Shown here: positions 16,902-25,529 of the stretch, piece after piece
Layout of the letters: each line of letters opens with the position of its first letter
Numbering within the stretch: position 1 is the first letter of the stretch
Origin: UMGS1002 sp050309735
Lineage (GTDB): Bacteria > Bacillota > Clostridia > Oscillospirales > CAG-272
Assembly (NCBI GenBank): GCA_050309735.1
Contig: JBNRMS010000017.1
Coordinates: 1-64,000, forward strand
DNA: 64,000 nt
Reading direction: 5' to 3'
Position numbers and translations under genes: made by a program
The notes under the pieces: generated by a model
What the model was told of the DNA's origin: nothing
Database searches by the model: none
What the model saw: only the letters and a program-made list of their open reading frames with translations

Positions 16902-18923
16902 TCAAAAAGTTCCCTCCGGCGACTCTCCCGCCTCCCCAATCATCTCGAGCAATTCCTCCTCGCTTATCACCCGAATGCCGAGCGCGCGCGCCTTTGTCAG
17001 CTTTGAGCCGGCGTCCTCGCCCGCGACGAGATAGGAGGTTTTCTTTGACACAGAGCCGGTGCATTTGCCACCGTGCTCTTTTATTTTTGCCTCGGCCTTC
17101 TCGCGCGTCATGGTGGGGAGAGTGCCGGTTAAGACGAAGGAGAGGCCGGCAAGCTTATCGTCCGCGCGGCGGGCGGTGCTGAGAGTTAAAAGTCCGGCGT
17201 CCGATAGGCGGCGGCAGAGCTCGATGTTCTGCGGGTGGGAGAAATAGTTTATAACGCTGTCGGCGGTGATTTCCCCGAAATCCTCAACCTCGCAGAGCTC
17301 CTCGCGCGTTGCGCTCATGCAGGCTTCAAGGCTCCCGAATTTGGCCGCGAGCGAGGCGGCGGCAACCTCACCGACATTCCGGATTCCGAGCGCATATATC
17401 AGCCGCTCAAGTCCGGCTGATTTTGAACGCTCAATAGCGTCAACAAGCTTTTTTGCCGACTTCTCACCCATGCGCTCAAGACCTTTGAGCTGGTCGGCCG
17501 AGAGCGAATAGAGGTCGGCTGCATCGCGGATAAGCTGGTTTTGCAGTAGCAATTCGACTATTTGAGGCCCGAGTCCCTCAATATTCATCGCACCCTTCGA
17601 GGCAAAATGCTCGATTCCGCGCGAGAGCTGCGCCGGGCAGGACGAATTAGTGCAGCGCGCGGCGGCGGCCTCTGTGGCGTCGTAGAAAACCGGCTCGCCG
17701 CAGGACGGACAAAATTCGGGGATGACAAACTCACGCTCGCGCCCGTCGCGCTTCCCCGGGTCGGCCGAGACCACCTCGGGGATGATATCGCCGGCCTTCT
17801 GCACAGTGACAATATCGCCTATCATAATCCCGCGCGAGCGGATATAGTCAAGATTGTGAAGGGTTGCACGCGAGACGGTTGTTCCGGCAAGTCTGACAGG
17901 CGCAAGTATCGCGGTGGGGGTTATCGCGCCGGTGCGCCCGACCGCAACCGTGATGTCAAGAAGCCGGGTTTCCTTTTGTTCGGGCGGAAATTTGTAGGCG
18001 ACCGCCCAGCGCGGAGTGTTTGTCGCCTCGCCAAGACGTGCGCGGTGCGCGAGCGAATCGAGCTTGACCACGACACCGTCGATGTCATATGGCAGGCTGT
18101 CGCGCAGCGAGCCTATATAGTCTATATGGCTTATGATATTATCAATCCCGGAGGTGAGCGCCCGCCCGCCGAGCACTCGAATGCCAAGCTCCTCAAGGCG
18201 AAGAAGGATTTCGCTGTGCGAGGCGGGGGCCCTCCCGTCCCCCCAGGGGCTGCCGCTCTGAAGGTTAAAGACAAAGATATCGAGCCGGCGCGATCCTGTG
18301 ATTTTTGGATCGAGCTGCCGGAGCGAGCCGGCGGCGGCGTTGCGCGGATTTGCCAGGGGGGGCTCACCCGCCGCCTCTCTCTCCCGGTTTATGCGCTCAA
18401 AAACCGGGCGAGGCATAAACACCTCGCCGCGGACGGTGAAGGTCAGCTCCTCGGGGAGAGCGAGAGGAATCGAGCGAATAGTTCTGATATTCTGTGTTAC
18501 GTCCTCGCCGACAAATCCGTCTCCCCGCGTTGCGCCGGTGACAAGTCTGCCCTTTTCATATATCAGCGAGACCGAGAGCCCGTCTATCTTAGGCTCGACA
18601 GACCAAAGCGCCCCAGGCAACTCACCCTCGATTTTGCCTACAAAATCGGCCAGCTCGGAATATGAGAAAACATCGGTCAGTGAGTCCATTCTGGTGCTGT
18701 GGGCTACCTTGCCGAACTTCTCAAGCGGCTCACCTCCGACCCTGTGAGTGGGCGAGGACGGGTCGTCCAGTTCGGGATGCTCCCTCTCAAGGCGGAGCAA
18801 CTCGGCGTAGAGCTTGTCATACTCATAGTCCGAGATTTCGGGGGCGTCGTATATATGATATTTTTCCGAGTGGTATGCCACTTTTTCTCGCAAATCGTCA
18901 AGCGTCTTTTTTATGTCCTTCAT
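16902..18923 (-). CDS. ligA: NAD-dependent DNA ligase
   Basis: This 673-residue LigA seals nicks in replication and repair using NAD+. Domain order is complete: an N-terminal Ia domain (YHIYDAPEISDYEYD), the adenylation domain with catalytic Lys112 in EPKIDG, and an OB fold. A Cys4 zinc finger (CPSCG, then CTNSSCPAQ) is followed by helix-hairpin-helix repeats (residues about 440-585) and a C-terminal BRCT domain (LAGLSFVLTGTLPTMTR). The stop codon lies inside a family-B type fold-back, so the last residues (SPEGTF) may be recent. It is monocistronic. Antisense ORFs across it are shadows of high-GC coding. Confidence 0.97.
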   Translation of the reverse strand: MKDIKKTLDDLREKVAYHSEKYHIYDAPEISDYEYDKLYAELLRLEREHPELDDPSSPTHRVGGEPLEKFGKVAHSTRMDSLTDVFSYSELADFVGKIEGELPGALWSVEPKIDGLSVSLIYEKGRLVTGATRGDGFVGEDVTQNIRTIRSIPLALPEELTFTVRGEVFMPRPVFERINREREAAGEPPLANPRNAAAGSLRQLDPKITGSRRLDIFVFNLQSGSPWGDGRAPASHSEILLRLEELGIRVLGGRALTSGIDNIISHIDYIGSLRDSLPYDIDGVVVKLDSLAHRARLGEATNTPRWAVAYKFPPEQKETRLLDITVAVGRTGAITPTAILAPVRLAGTTVSRATLHNLDYIRSRGIMIGDIVTVQKAGDIIPEVVSADPGKRDGREREFVIPEFCPSCGEPVFYDATEAAAARCTNSSCPAQLSRGIEHFASKGAMNIEGLGPQIVELLLQNQLIRDAADLYSLSADQLKGLERMGEKSAKKLVDAIERSKSAGLERLIYALGIRNVGEVAAASLAAKFGSLEACMSATREELCEVEDFGEITADSVINYFSHPQNIELCRRLSDAGLLTLSTARRADDKLAGLSFVLTGTLPTMTREKAEAKIKEHGGKCTGSVSKKTSYLVAGEDAGSKLTKARALGIRVISEEELLEMIGEAGESPEGTF

Positions 18924-19086
18924 ATCTTTACTCCAGGCGTAGATTATAGGTTTTTGCTGTTTTTAAGTATAGCACAGAATGCCCTCCCGGTCAATTGTGC
19001 GATGTGAAGAAAGGTGGTTGGGATTGTGGACAAAACGCGACGATAAATTCAATATTGTGACTAATATCTGAATTTTATTTTTGCCC

Positions 19087-19116
19087 TTTACAAAAGAGGG
19101 GGTAGGATGATATAAT
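19087..19116 (+). promoter_or_regulatory. Promoter of hpf
   Basis: TTTACA (19087-19092), 18-bp spacer, TATAAT (19111-19116), about 95 nt before the start codon. A stationary-phase or stress signal was not recognised. Confidence 0.65.
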
Positions 19117-19211
19117 ATTATTGACTAACCGGAGACGGTATAACCCATAATAAAAGCAAGATTACCGGGACAAACGCTCTCCGGGAAGAAATAAGACAAG
19201 GAGGCGCGAAT

Positions 19212-19742
19212 ATGAAAATCACAGTAGTCGGCAGACATATGACGGTCGATGAAAATCTCAAGTCTCTTGTAGCCAAAAAGCTGTCGCGTTTTGACAAGTA
19301 TTTCGTGAACGAGGGAGAGGCCACAGTCACATTCAGCAGAAAGCGCAACAAAGAAAATCTTGAAATCACCATTAACGCCGCGAGCACCCTGTTCCGCAGC
19401 GAGGTTGACGACGAAACCTTCCAGAATGCGCTTGACCGCTCGATAGAAGCTATCGAACGGCAGATCAGAAAGAACAAAACCCGCCTATCAAAGCGGCTGC
19501 GCGAGGGTGTTTTCGACGAGCCCGGTTTTAGCTACAGCGAATCGGTCGAGGAAGAGGAGAGCGAGTTTGTCATAAGGACAAAGAGCTTTAAACTCAAGCC
19601 CATGTCGGCCGAGGAGGCGATTCTTCAGATGAACCTGCTCGGGCATCAGTTCTTTGTCTTTGAAGATCAGGACAGCGGAGACCATTGCGTGGTCTACGCC
19701 AGAAAAGACGGGGCATACGGCCTTATTGTGCCCGAAAAATAA
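19212..19742 (+). CDS. hpf: Ribosome hibernation promoting factor, long form
   Basis: This 176-residue protein has the N-terminal S30AE/HPF fold (ITVVGRHMTVDENLKSLV, with RFDKYF near residue 29). A linker leads to the C-terminal dimerisation domain (KSFKLKPMSAEEAILQMNLLGHQFFVFED), which defines the long HPF that joins two 70S ribosomes into 100S dimers. It is cytoplasmic and expected to act in stationary phase. AAGGAGG lies just upstream of the ATG. It has its own promoter and terminator. Confidence 0.95.
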   Translation: MKITVVGRHMTVDENLKSLVAKKLSRFDKYFVNEGEATVTFSRKRNKENLEITINAASTLFRSEVDDETFQNALDRSIEAIERQIRKNKTRLSKRLREGVFDEPGFSYSESVEEEESEFVIRTKSFKLKPMSAEEAILQMNLLGHQFFVFEDQDSGDHCVVYARKDGAYGLIVPEK

Positions 19743-19757
19743 ATAATTAACATACCC

Positions 19758-19787
19758 GGGTGCCGCGCTCTGCGCGGCACCCTTTTT
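19758..19787 (+). terminator. Terminator of hpf
   Basis: GGGTGCCGCGC (19758-19768) pairs perfectly with GCGCGGCACCC (19772-19782) over TCT, followed by five T residues. Confidence 0.95.
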
Positions 19788-19944
19788 ACCCCTCTTGTAT
19801 TTTTGTTATCATCGGTGTATAATAATGTCAGAATCAAAGGGTTAAGGGAAAACAAGTTTTCCTTTAAATAACCAGCTTGTGTCCCCGCGGTATGGGTGAC
19901 GGCGGCACAAGCTCGGATAAGAACAGAAAGGCATGGTCATAAAT

Positions 19945-20460
19945 ATGAAAATTCTCATAGCCTACGTGTCAAAATCGGGAACCACGAAAAAATGCGCTGG
20001 GATGCTTGCCGAAAAACTGCCGACGCACAATGTCACAATAGCCAATCTGGAAAAGGAAAACCCGGATATTTCGGGATATGATTTTGTGGCAGTCGGAGGA
20101 CCTGTGAGATACGGAAAGCTCTGCGGGGAAATGGCACAATATATCAGCAGAAATGCCGAGGAACTCAAAAAAATACGGGCGGGTTATTTCATCACCTGCG
20201 GCTATGTCGATAGCGGCGATGAGTATATACACAAGCTGATTTCGCCCGACCTTATTGAGCGGGCAGATGCCGCCGCCTGTTTTGGCGGGGAGCTGATATT
20301 AAAAAATCTGAAGGGGTGGGACAGGTTTGTCGCCCGAATAATTGTCAGCTATGTGCTTGACGACGGCAAGCGAGACGGCGAGGAAAAGGTGCGCAGTCTG
20401 CCCGAGATAATGCCCGACAGCATAAGTCGTTTTGCCGACGCAATAGCCGAGAGGTTTTAA
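19945..20460 (+). CDS. Flavodoxin-domain protein
   Basis: This 171-residue protein is of the flavodoxin_5 (HemG-like) type. ILIAYVSKSGTTKKCA near the N-terminus is the FMN phosphate loop, and VAVGGPVRYGKLCGE is the second flavin-contact loop. It probably carries FMN and transfers electrons; the partner is unknown. The start is uncertain. GAAAGG ends 1 nt before an ATG at 19933 and 13 nt before the ATG at 19945; the latter begins the family's usual MKILIAY. Inverted arms AGCTTGTG (19874-19881) and CACAAGCT (19906-19913) lie in the leader. It converges on the ABC-2 operon with only 26 bp between stop codons and no visible terminator. Confidence 0.82.
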   Translation: MKILIAYVSKSGTTKKCAGMLAEKLPTHNVTIANLEKENPDISGYDFVAVGGPVRYGKLCGEMAQYISRNAEELKKIRAGYFITCGYVDSGDEYIHKLISPDLIERADAAACFGGELILKNLKGWDRFVARIIVSYVLDDGKRDGEEKVRSLPEIMPDSISRFADAIAERF

Positions 20461-20486
20461 TGCTTGATATCGAGGCGAATTGATAG

Positions 20487-21263
20487 TCATGACCCGGTTG
20501 ACTTATAGCGCCGCAAACCGATGCGGAAAAAACCATAACAGGGCAGGATAAAAAGGAGCGCTATCAGCGGCAAAAACATATAAAGTATGTTCTCCACCCT
20601 GCCGAGCAAATACAAAAGGGGATAATACTGAAATAGAGCCAGAGGTATAACATAGGTGAGAAATTTCAGAATCCCGTCCCCGTAAATCGAGAAGGGATAG
20701 CGGCCGAATTCGCGTCCGCCGTGTGTTAGTATATTCATAAATTCAAGGCCTTCGGTTGTGAAAAAGGCGAATGAGGCGTATAAGAGGTACAGACCGAAAA
20801 AGATAACCGAGCCGCAGGAAATCATCAGTATGAGCGTTAATGCTTTATCGGGCGTCCATGTTACGCCGCTTTTCGGTATGGCATAGCACAATACCGCCGC
20901 AGCCTGAATAAATATGCCCAGCCGCAAAAACTCGATGTGCGACGCCAGAACCTGAAAAATTATGCCGCGCGGCCGCACAAGGGCGCGGTCAAACTCGCCG
21001 TTGCCGAGCAGCCGGGGGAAAATATCAAAGCCGCGGGCAAAAACCTCGGCAATAGAAAAGGCCATTGTCACCACCGAGGTGCATAAGAGAGTTTCTGCGA
21101 GCGTGAACCCTTCTACCTCGTTAAAACGCGAAAACATGAACAGAACGCTGAGGACGGTTGCAAAAGACATTATAATTCGGGCGATTACATTCAGTATAAA
21201 TGTAGTTTTGTACTGCATTTGGCTCATAAGGTGCATTGAGAAAAACTTGAAATAAAGCTTCAT
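20487..21263 (-). CDS. ABC-2 type transporter permease (second subunit)
   Basis: This 258-residue integral membrane protein has about six hydrophobic segments and belongs to the ABC-2 (DUF990-like) permease group found as pairs with one ATPase. It is the third gene of a minus-strand operon, 3 nt after the other permease. Two different permeases plus one ATPase suggest a heteromeric exporter, but no substrate is indicated by the neighbours. Confidence 0.88.
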   Translation of the reverse strand: MKLYFKFFSMHLMSQMQYKTTFILNVIARIIMSFATVLSVLFMFSRFNEVEGFTLAETLLCTSVVTMAFSIAEVFARGFDIFPRLLGNGEFDRALVRPRGIIFQVLASHIEFLRLGIFIQAAAVLCYAIPKSGVTWTPDKALTLILMISCGSVIFFGLYLLYASFAFFTTEGLEFMNILTHGGREFGRYPFSIYGDGILKFLTYVIPLALFQYYPLLYLLGRVENILYMFLPLIALLFILPCYGFFRIGLRRYKSTGS

Positions 21264-21266
21264 ACA

Positions 21267-22064
21267 TTATCCCCCCTGCGTGACGACCCGACCGAGCGAG
21301 TGTCTCATTAAGAGCTTCCCAAAAATCATCATCACCGCAAACCAGAATATTTGCAGCCCCACCCCGTATATGGCATCAATGCCGGCTATGTCGCCGCTGT
21401 AAATCCTCAGCGGCATATTCTGCATGGCCGCGAAGGGCAAGAGCTCGGCGACCTTTCTTATCGGCTCGGGGAAAAAGGGAATAGGTATATATCCTCCGGC
21501 GAGAAAATCTGCGAGGATAACGAAAATCACATTGTAACGGCTCATGGTGTAAAAGGCAGACATATAGTCTATTAAGCAATATGCGGTGACGGCCAGCATT
21601 GCGGCAGGCGCCGAGATGAGGAAGAGCCCGAGTTGAAAGAGATCGGGCGGCAGCGTCATTCTGAAGGGTTCGGGCAGGATAAAGGCGACAATCAATATCG
21701 GGGCGCACCTAAGGGCTGCTCTTGAGACCCTGTCGGCTATTGTTTCAAAAAACCAGCGGTTGTATATGCCCATCGGTCGTGCCAGGTCGTATGCAATATT
21801 TCCGCTGACAATTGTTTCGACTACCCTGCCGCCCACTCCCCAGGGCATAAAGAGAGCTAAAAAGGCCTGCTGAATCCATATGTAGGAGACAAGATGCGAA
21901 AACTCCATCGGAAATGCGGCGGGATTTGCCCGGTAGAAGGCCGAGAAGGCCAGTATCTCCATAAATCCCCACGCAAACTGGGTTGTTAACCCGGCGAGCG
22001 CCGCCGCGCGATATTGCAGTCCGTTTATGAAGCGAATGCGAAAGAGCGAGAAATACTGCTTCAT
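21267..22064 (-). CDS. ABC-2 type transporter permease (first subunit)
   Basis: This 265-residue membrane protein has about six predicted transmembrane segments (GLTTQFAWGFMEILAFSAF near residues 25-43). It contains AYDLARPMGIYNRWFFET, a coupling-helix type segment whose ARP step is shared with the ALVRPRGI of its partner. Its start overlaps the ATPase stop as ATGA, so translation is coupled. It forms the membrane channel with the following gene. Confidence 0.88.
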   Translation of the reverse strand: MKQYFSLFRIRFINGLQYRAAALAGLTTQFAWGFMEILAFSAFYRANPAAFPMEFSHLVSYIWIQQAFLALFMPWGVGGRVVETIVSGNIAYDLARPMGIYNRWFFETIADRVSRAALRCAPILIVAFILPEPFRMTLPPDLFQLGLFLISAPAAMLAVTAYCLIDYMSAFYTMSRYNVIFVILADFLAGGYIPIPFFPEPIRKVAELLPFAAMQNMPLRIYSGDIAGIDAIYGVGLQIFWFAVMMIFGKLLMRHSLGRVVTQGG

Positions 22065-23035
22065 ATTTCATACTCCCGGTAAAGCGCGGCCACCATTTCC
22101 TCGGCGCTGATGCCCGACACCGAGACGTCGTTAAGCTCGGTCTCGGCTCCGAGGCGCGAGATTGCGGAAGAAACAGAGATTACCGACGGGTCGAGCAGAA
22201 TAACAAGCCGCCCCTCCTTTGCTTCTGTAACCGTCATCCCCTCAGAAACCTCGGGCGACCTGCCGCTGTATTCGACAATGAGCGTTTTCTTTTCGGACGA
22301 ATGCTTTTTTAGCTCGTCAAGGCTACCGTCGAGCAGTATTCTGCCTTTGCCGATAAGAAGAATGCGCTCGGTGAGCGCTTCGATGTCCTGCATATCGTGC
22401 GTGGTTAGAATAACGGTTGTGCCATGCTCGGCATTCAGCTTCTTGATAAAACTGCGAACGGCGATTTTTGACACCGCGTCAAGCCCTATTGTCGGCTCAT
22501 CTAGAAATAAAATTCTGGGCATATGCAGAAGAGAGGCGGCAATCTCGCAGCGCATTCGCTGCCCAAGACTGAGTTGCCGCGCCGGCGTTTTCAGTATCTC
22601 CCCCAAATCAAGAAGCTCGCACAACTCCTCAAGACTTCTTTTGTATGTTATCTCATCTGTTCTATAAATGTCGCGGATTAGCTCAAAGCTGTCGATAATC
22701 GGCACATCCCACCAGAGCTGGCTGCGCTGGCCGAACACAACCCCGATCTCGCGGACATGGGCAACTCTGTCGCGCCATGGAACCCGGCCGTCGATTTTGC
22801 AGTGGCCGCCATCGGGCGTCAGAATGCCGCACATGATTTTGATGGTTGTGCTTTTTCCGGCTCCGTTCGGCCCGATATAGCCGACCATCTCACCGTCGCC
22901 AACCTTGAAGCTCACGTCTTTTAGCGCGTCGATTCTGGTGTATTCCTTTTTAAACAGAGATGCGAGCGCGCTGCCAAAGCCCGCGCCGCGCCGCGCAACC
23001 TTGAAGGTTTTGCAGATTCCGCTAAGCTCGATCAT
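22061..23035 (-). CDS. ABC transporter ATP-binding protein of the ABC-2 exporter
   Basis: This 324-residue ATPase has Walker A GPNGAGKST, signature LSLGQRMRCEIAASLL, Walker B ILFLDEPTIGLD and switch TTHDMQD. The C-terminal extension of about 90 residues is typical of ABC-2/daunorubicin-type exporters. I chose the ATG at 23035 (MIELSGICKTF), which follows AGAGGAAG, over a start 48 nt upstream. It is the first gene of the operon, behind a consensus promoter and a candidate attenuator. Confidence 0.93.
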   Translation of the reverse strand: MIELSGICKTFKVARRGAGFGSALASLFKKEYTRIDALKDVSFKVGDGEMVGYIGPNGAGKSTTIKIMCGILTPDGGHCKIDGRVPWRDRVAHVREIGVVFGQRSQLWWDVPIIDSFELIRDIYRTDEITYKRSLEELCELLDLGEILKTPARQLSLGQRMRCEIAASLLHMPRILFLDEPTIGLDAVSKIAVRSFIKKLNAEHGTTVILTTHDMQDIEALTERILLIGKGRILLDGSLDELKKHSSEKKTLIVEYSGRSPEVSEGMTVTEAKEGRLVILLDPSVISVSSAISRLGAETELNDVSVSGISAEEMVAALYREYEI

Positions 23036-23119
23036 TTTCTCACTTCCTCTTTTAAAATTTATCTCCTCCGCTGCCCGGGGCACGGCAGTCGCGATATACT
23101 CCGGGCGGCATAAAGGCCG

Positions 23120-23160
23120 AAAAAAGCGGCAGACACAGCCGCATCCGTAGAGGATGCGGC
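23120..23160 (-). promoter_or_regulatory. Candidate 5' attenuator of the ABC-2 operon
   Basis: On the minus-strand transcript, hairpin 1 is a 9-bp perfect stem, GCCGCATCC with its complement (23160-23138). Hairpin 2 is GCGGC-N7-GCCGC (23142-23126) followed directly by six T residues (23125-23120), as in an intrinsic terminator. Both use the same GCGGC, so they exclude each other. They lie between the promoter and the ATPase start at 23035. The trigger is unknown. Confidence 0.5.
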
Positions 23161-23184
23161 GCGCTTATTTTGGGTGACCCTATG

Positions 23185-23213
23185 AGTATATCCGAGCGCG
23201 GGAATTTTGTCAA
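23185..23213 (-). promoter_or_regulatory. Promoter of the ABC-2 operon
   Basis: On the minus strand: TTGACA (23213-23208), 17-bp spacer, TATACT (23190-23185). The predicted start, near 23178, gives a leader of about 140 nt. Confidence 0.85.
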
Positions 23214-23283
23214 TTGCTTTTTATAAATATTTTTACATATAAATGTAAACTTGTGATGAAATCTTGAAATCTGTAAGAAACCA

Positions 23284-23311
23284 TTGACGGAAATGAAATA
23301 ATGTGTAACAT
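23284..23311 (+). promoter_or_regulatory. Possible promoter of the 139-aa lipoprotein gene
   Basis: TTGACG (23284-23289), 16-bp spacer, TAACAT (23306-23311), 43 nt before the start codon. The match is moderate. Confidence 0.45.
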
Positions 23312-23354
23312 GAAAATGCCGGTGCGCCGGTAAAACACAAAGCGGAGGATTATT

Positions 23355-23774
23355 ATGCGTAAACTATTAACCGTTCTTATCTTCTCGGTTATAGCTCTTT
23401 TAGTGTTTTCGTCCTGCTCGCCGGGGAATTCGAGCGAAAAGGGAGAGGGAGGCACCTCACCCGACAACGGCTACCCGTCGGGCAGCGTGCAGTTTATCTA
23501 TTTGTTCCAAGATGGAAAGCTATATGCCCCGACCTATCAAGACTACGACTGTATCCGCGACGGAGACGCTTATATCAGGGGAAGCAATTTTGAGATTGTC
23601 GGCGAAACGGTCGGCGAGGACAACGAGGAGATACCGACCGAGGAAATGGTTGCAAGCCGCCTGCCTGTCGGCACGCCGATTTATCGCGAGCGCTTCTCGG
23701 GCGATATTTTTATACTGCGTGAGGATAATATGCTTATGCGGTGCTTTGAAGTTAAAAAGACAACTCCCGGTTAA
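23355..23774 (+). CDS. Small lipoprotein of unknown function
   Basis: This 139-residue protein begins MRKLLTVLIFSVIALLVFSSC, a clear lipoprotein signal with the lipobox Cys at 21. An acidic, Gly/Ser-rich linker follows, then a compact domain rich in Tyr, Asp and Arg (FIYLFQDGKLYAPT and onward). No family was recognised. GGAGG lies 8 nt before the ATG. It is monocistronic, ending in a GC-rich hairpin near 23794-23823. Confidence 0.8.
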   Translation: MRKLLTVLIFSVIALLVFSSCSPGNSSEKGEGGTSPDNGYPSGSVQFIYLFQDGKLYAPTYQDYDCIRDGDAYIRGSNFEIVGETVGEDNEEIPTEEMVASRLPVGTPIYRERFSGDIFILREDNMLMRCFEVKKTTPG

Positions 23775-23851
23775 AATCCGGTAAAAATAGAGAGCGGGGC
23801 ACGGGCGAGAGCCTGTGACCCGCTTTATTTGCCTTATTTGCGTTAAAAACA

Positions 23852-23880
23852 TTGATTATTGCCGGGTTATAGGTTATAAT
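23852..23880 (+). promoter_or_regulatory. Promoter of the flippase gene
   Basis: TTGATT (23852-23857), 17-bp spacer, TATAAT (23875-23880). The predicted start, near 23887, lies after the TTG at 23883, which rules that TTG out as start codon of the downstream gene. Confidence 0.7.
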
Positions 23881-23918
23881 ACTTGAAAGACAAATCTTTG
23901 GGGTTTACCGGTGAGCAG

Positions 23919-25343
23919 ATGAACAAATACCGCAAGCTGATGAGAGACACAGTAATATTAGGATTTGGAACCTTCGCATCGAAGGTTCTTGTTTTGCTGC
24001 TTATCCCGCTCTACACCTCAAGGCTAAACCCCGGACAGTTTAACCTTGCCGAGCTTATCTCGCAGACCGCCAATCTCCTAATCCCACTCGCCTCGGCAGG
24101 TGTTTGCGACGGTCTTTTCCGCTTCACCCTAGGCTCGGCGGCTGATAAACCCTCGGTTTTTAAAAATGGTCTCACCGTTCTTGCCATCTCAACGGCGCTC
24201 TTTCTTGCGCTCTCGCCGCTGCTCCTTCTGATAGAATATTTTCGCGGCTATGTCTGGCTTATCATATCCTATGTCCTCGCGGCTAATCTCCACTCGGCGC
24301 TCGCGCAATATCTGCGCGCCTGTGACCGCATGAAGCTTTTTGCCGCGCAGGGAATACTGAATACCGCACTTGTGATATCCTTCAATCTTGTCTTTCTTCT
24401 CGGCTTTGACATGGGGGTCATCGGATATGTACTCTCGGTGGTTATATCTGACATTATTGTTTCGGTTTTTCTTATTGTTTATACAAAACTCTGGCTTGAT
24501 TTTGGCTCGGGCAGGATTAGCCTGTCGCTGACCCGTGATATGCTCAGATACAGCGTTCCGATGATACCAACCGTTATCTTCTGGTGGGTTACCAATGTGT
24601 CGGGGCGATATTTTGTAACCTGGTTTTGCGGCGAGGAGGCGGCCGGATTGTTTACCGCCGCATATAAAATTCCGACTCTGCTCACGCTTATCACCACCGT
24701 TTTTTATGAGGCGTGGCAGTTCTCGGCCGTCAAGGATGCCGAGGAGAAGAAGCAATCAAAATTTTTCGGGAGCGTGTTCAGCTATTATTCAAGCCTGATG
24801 TTTATGGCAGGAGCGGGGGTTGTGCTTTTGTCCCGGGTTTTTGTGTCGCTGCTCTTTGCTAAGTCATATTCGGGTGCGTGGTCATATATCCCGGCGCTCT
24901 CTGCGGCGGCGGTTTTCTCGGCGCTGACCACTTTTATGGGCAGTGTTTATCTGGTCAAGAAAAAGAGCGAGCTGTCGTTTATGACCTCGCTGCTCGGGGC
25001 GCTGACAAACCTTGTGCTGAATCTCACTCTTATTCCGCTCCTTGGCGCTCAGGGTGCCGCGGTGGCGGCGGTGGCGAGTTTCTTTACCGTCTTTATCATT
25101 CGTGCCGTGTCTGTACAGAAGCACCTCGTTTTTTTTGTCAACTATTTGCGCCTGTCGGTCAACACTGCTTTGCTCTTTTTGATGTGCGCGGTCACAGTGA
25201 TTGCCTTCCCATATTGGTGGATAGTCAGCTCGGCGCTCATGGCGCTGATGCTTGCCGTCAACGCAAGAACGCTTCTTCGGTGCGCCGTCGGCGCGATACG
25301 GCAGCTTGGCTTCTCAAGACCGGCGCCTGACAGGTCATCCTAA
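23919..25343 (+). CDS. Polysaccharide flippase-like membrane protein (Wzx/MATE-like)
   Basis: This 474-residue protein has 12 or more hydrophobic segments and belongs to the oligosaccharide flippase (MVF/MOP) superfamily. The N-terminus, DTVILGFGTFASKVLVLLLIPLY, is characteristic of O-antigen and teichuronic-type Wzx proteins, and LNPGQFNLAELISQTANLL follows. It probably moves lipid-linked glycans across the membrane. The ATG at 23919 is used because the promoter's start site falls after the in-frame TTG at 23883. No glycosyltransferases flank it, so it is an orphan flippase. Confidence 0.85.
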   Translation: MNKYRKLMRDTVILGFGTFASKVLVLLLIPLYTSRLNPGQFNLAELISQTANLLIPLASAGVCDGLFRFTLGSAADKPSVFKNGLTVLAISTALFLALSPLLLLIEYFRGYVWLIISYVLAANLHSALAQYLRACDRMKLFAAQGILNTALVISFNLVFLLGFDMGVIGYVLSVVISDIIVSVFLIVYTKLWLDFGSGRISLSLTRDMLRYSVPMIPTVIFWWVTNVSGRYFVTWFCGEEAAGLFTAAYKIPTLLTLITTVFYEAWQFSAVKDAEEKKQSKFFGSVFSYYSSLMFMAGAGVVLLSRVFVSLLFAKSYSGAWSYIPALSAAAVFSALTTFMGSVYLVKKKSELSFMTSLLGALTNLVLNLTLIPLLGAQGAAVAAVASFFTVFIIRAVSVQKHLVFFVNYLRLSVNTALLFLMCAVTVIAFPYWWIVSSALMALMLAVNARTLLRCAVGAIRQLGFSRPAPDRSS

Positions 25344-25405
25344 AGCAATGATTCTGAGGAACATTAGGGAAATCTCAGCGTCTTTATTTATACTAAGCAC
25401 CAATT

Positions 25406-25505
25406 AAAACATTAAGCTAATGAGGGATGCGCCGAAGGGAACTTCCCCAGAGAAGTTTCTCCCCAGACCCCTGGGGGAACTTTCAAACAATGAGGTAATA
25501 GTGTT
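25406..25505 (+). repeat. Dispersed repeat family B, short copy
   Basis: It begins AAAACATTAAGCTAA like the copies at 14628 and 57548 and has the GGGAACTT/AAGTTTCTCCCC fold-back. The GC-rich centre is missing, and it rejoins at AATGAGGTAATAG. An internal deletion of about 90 bp relative to the long copies is the simplest reading. It ends 25 nt before the next start codon, so it supplies the upstream region of that gene. Confidence 0.75.
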
Positions 25506-25529
25506 ATATAAATAACGGAGGGAATTTCT

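Noticed and set aside
17562..18665. 367-residue plus-strand ORF inside ligA
   Set aside because: ligA motifs run continuously on the minus strand. The antisense frame is Arg/Gly-rich, as expected for a shadow of high-GC coding.
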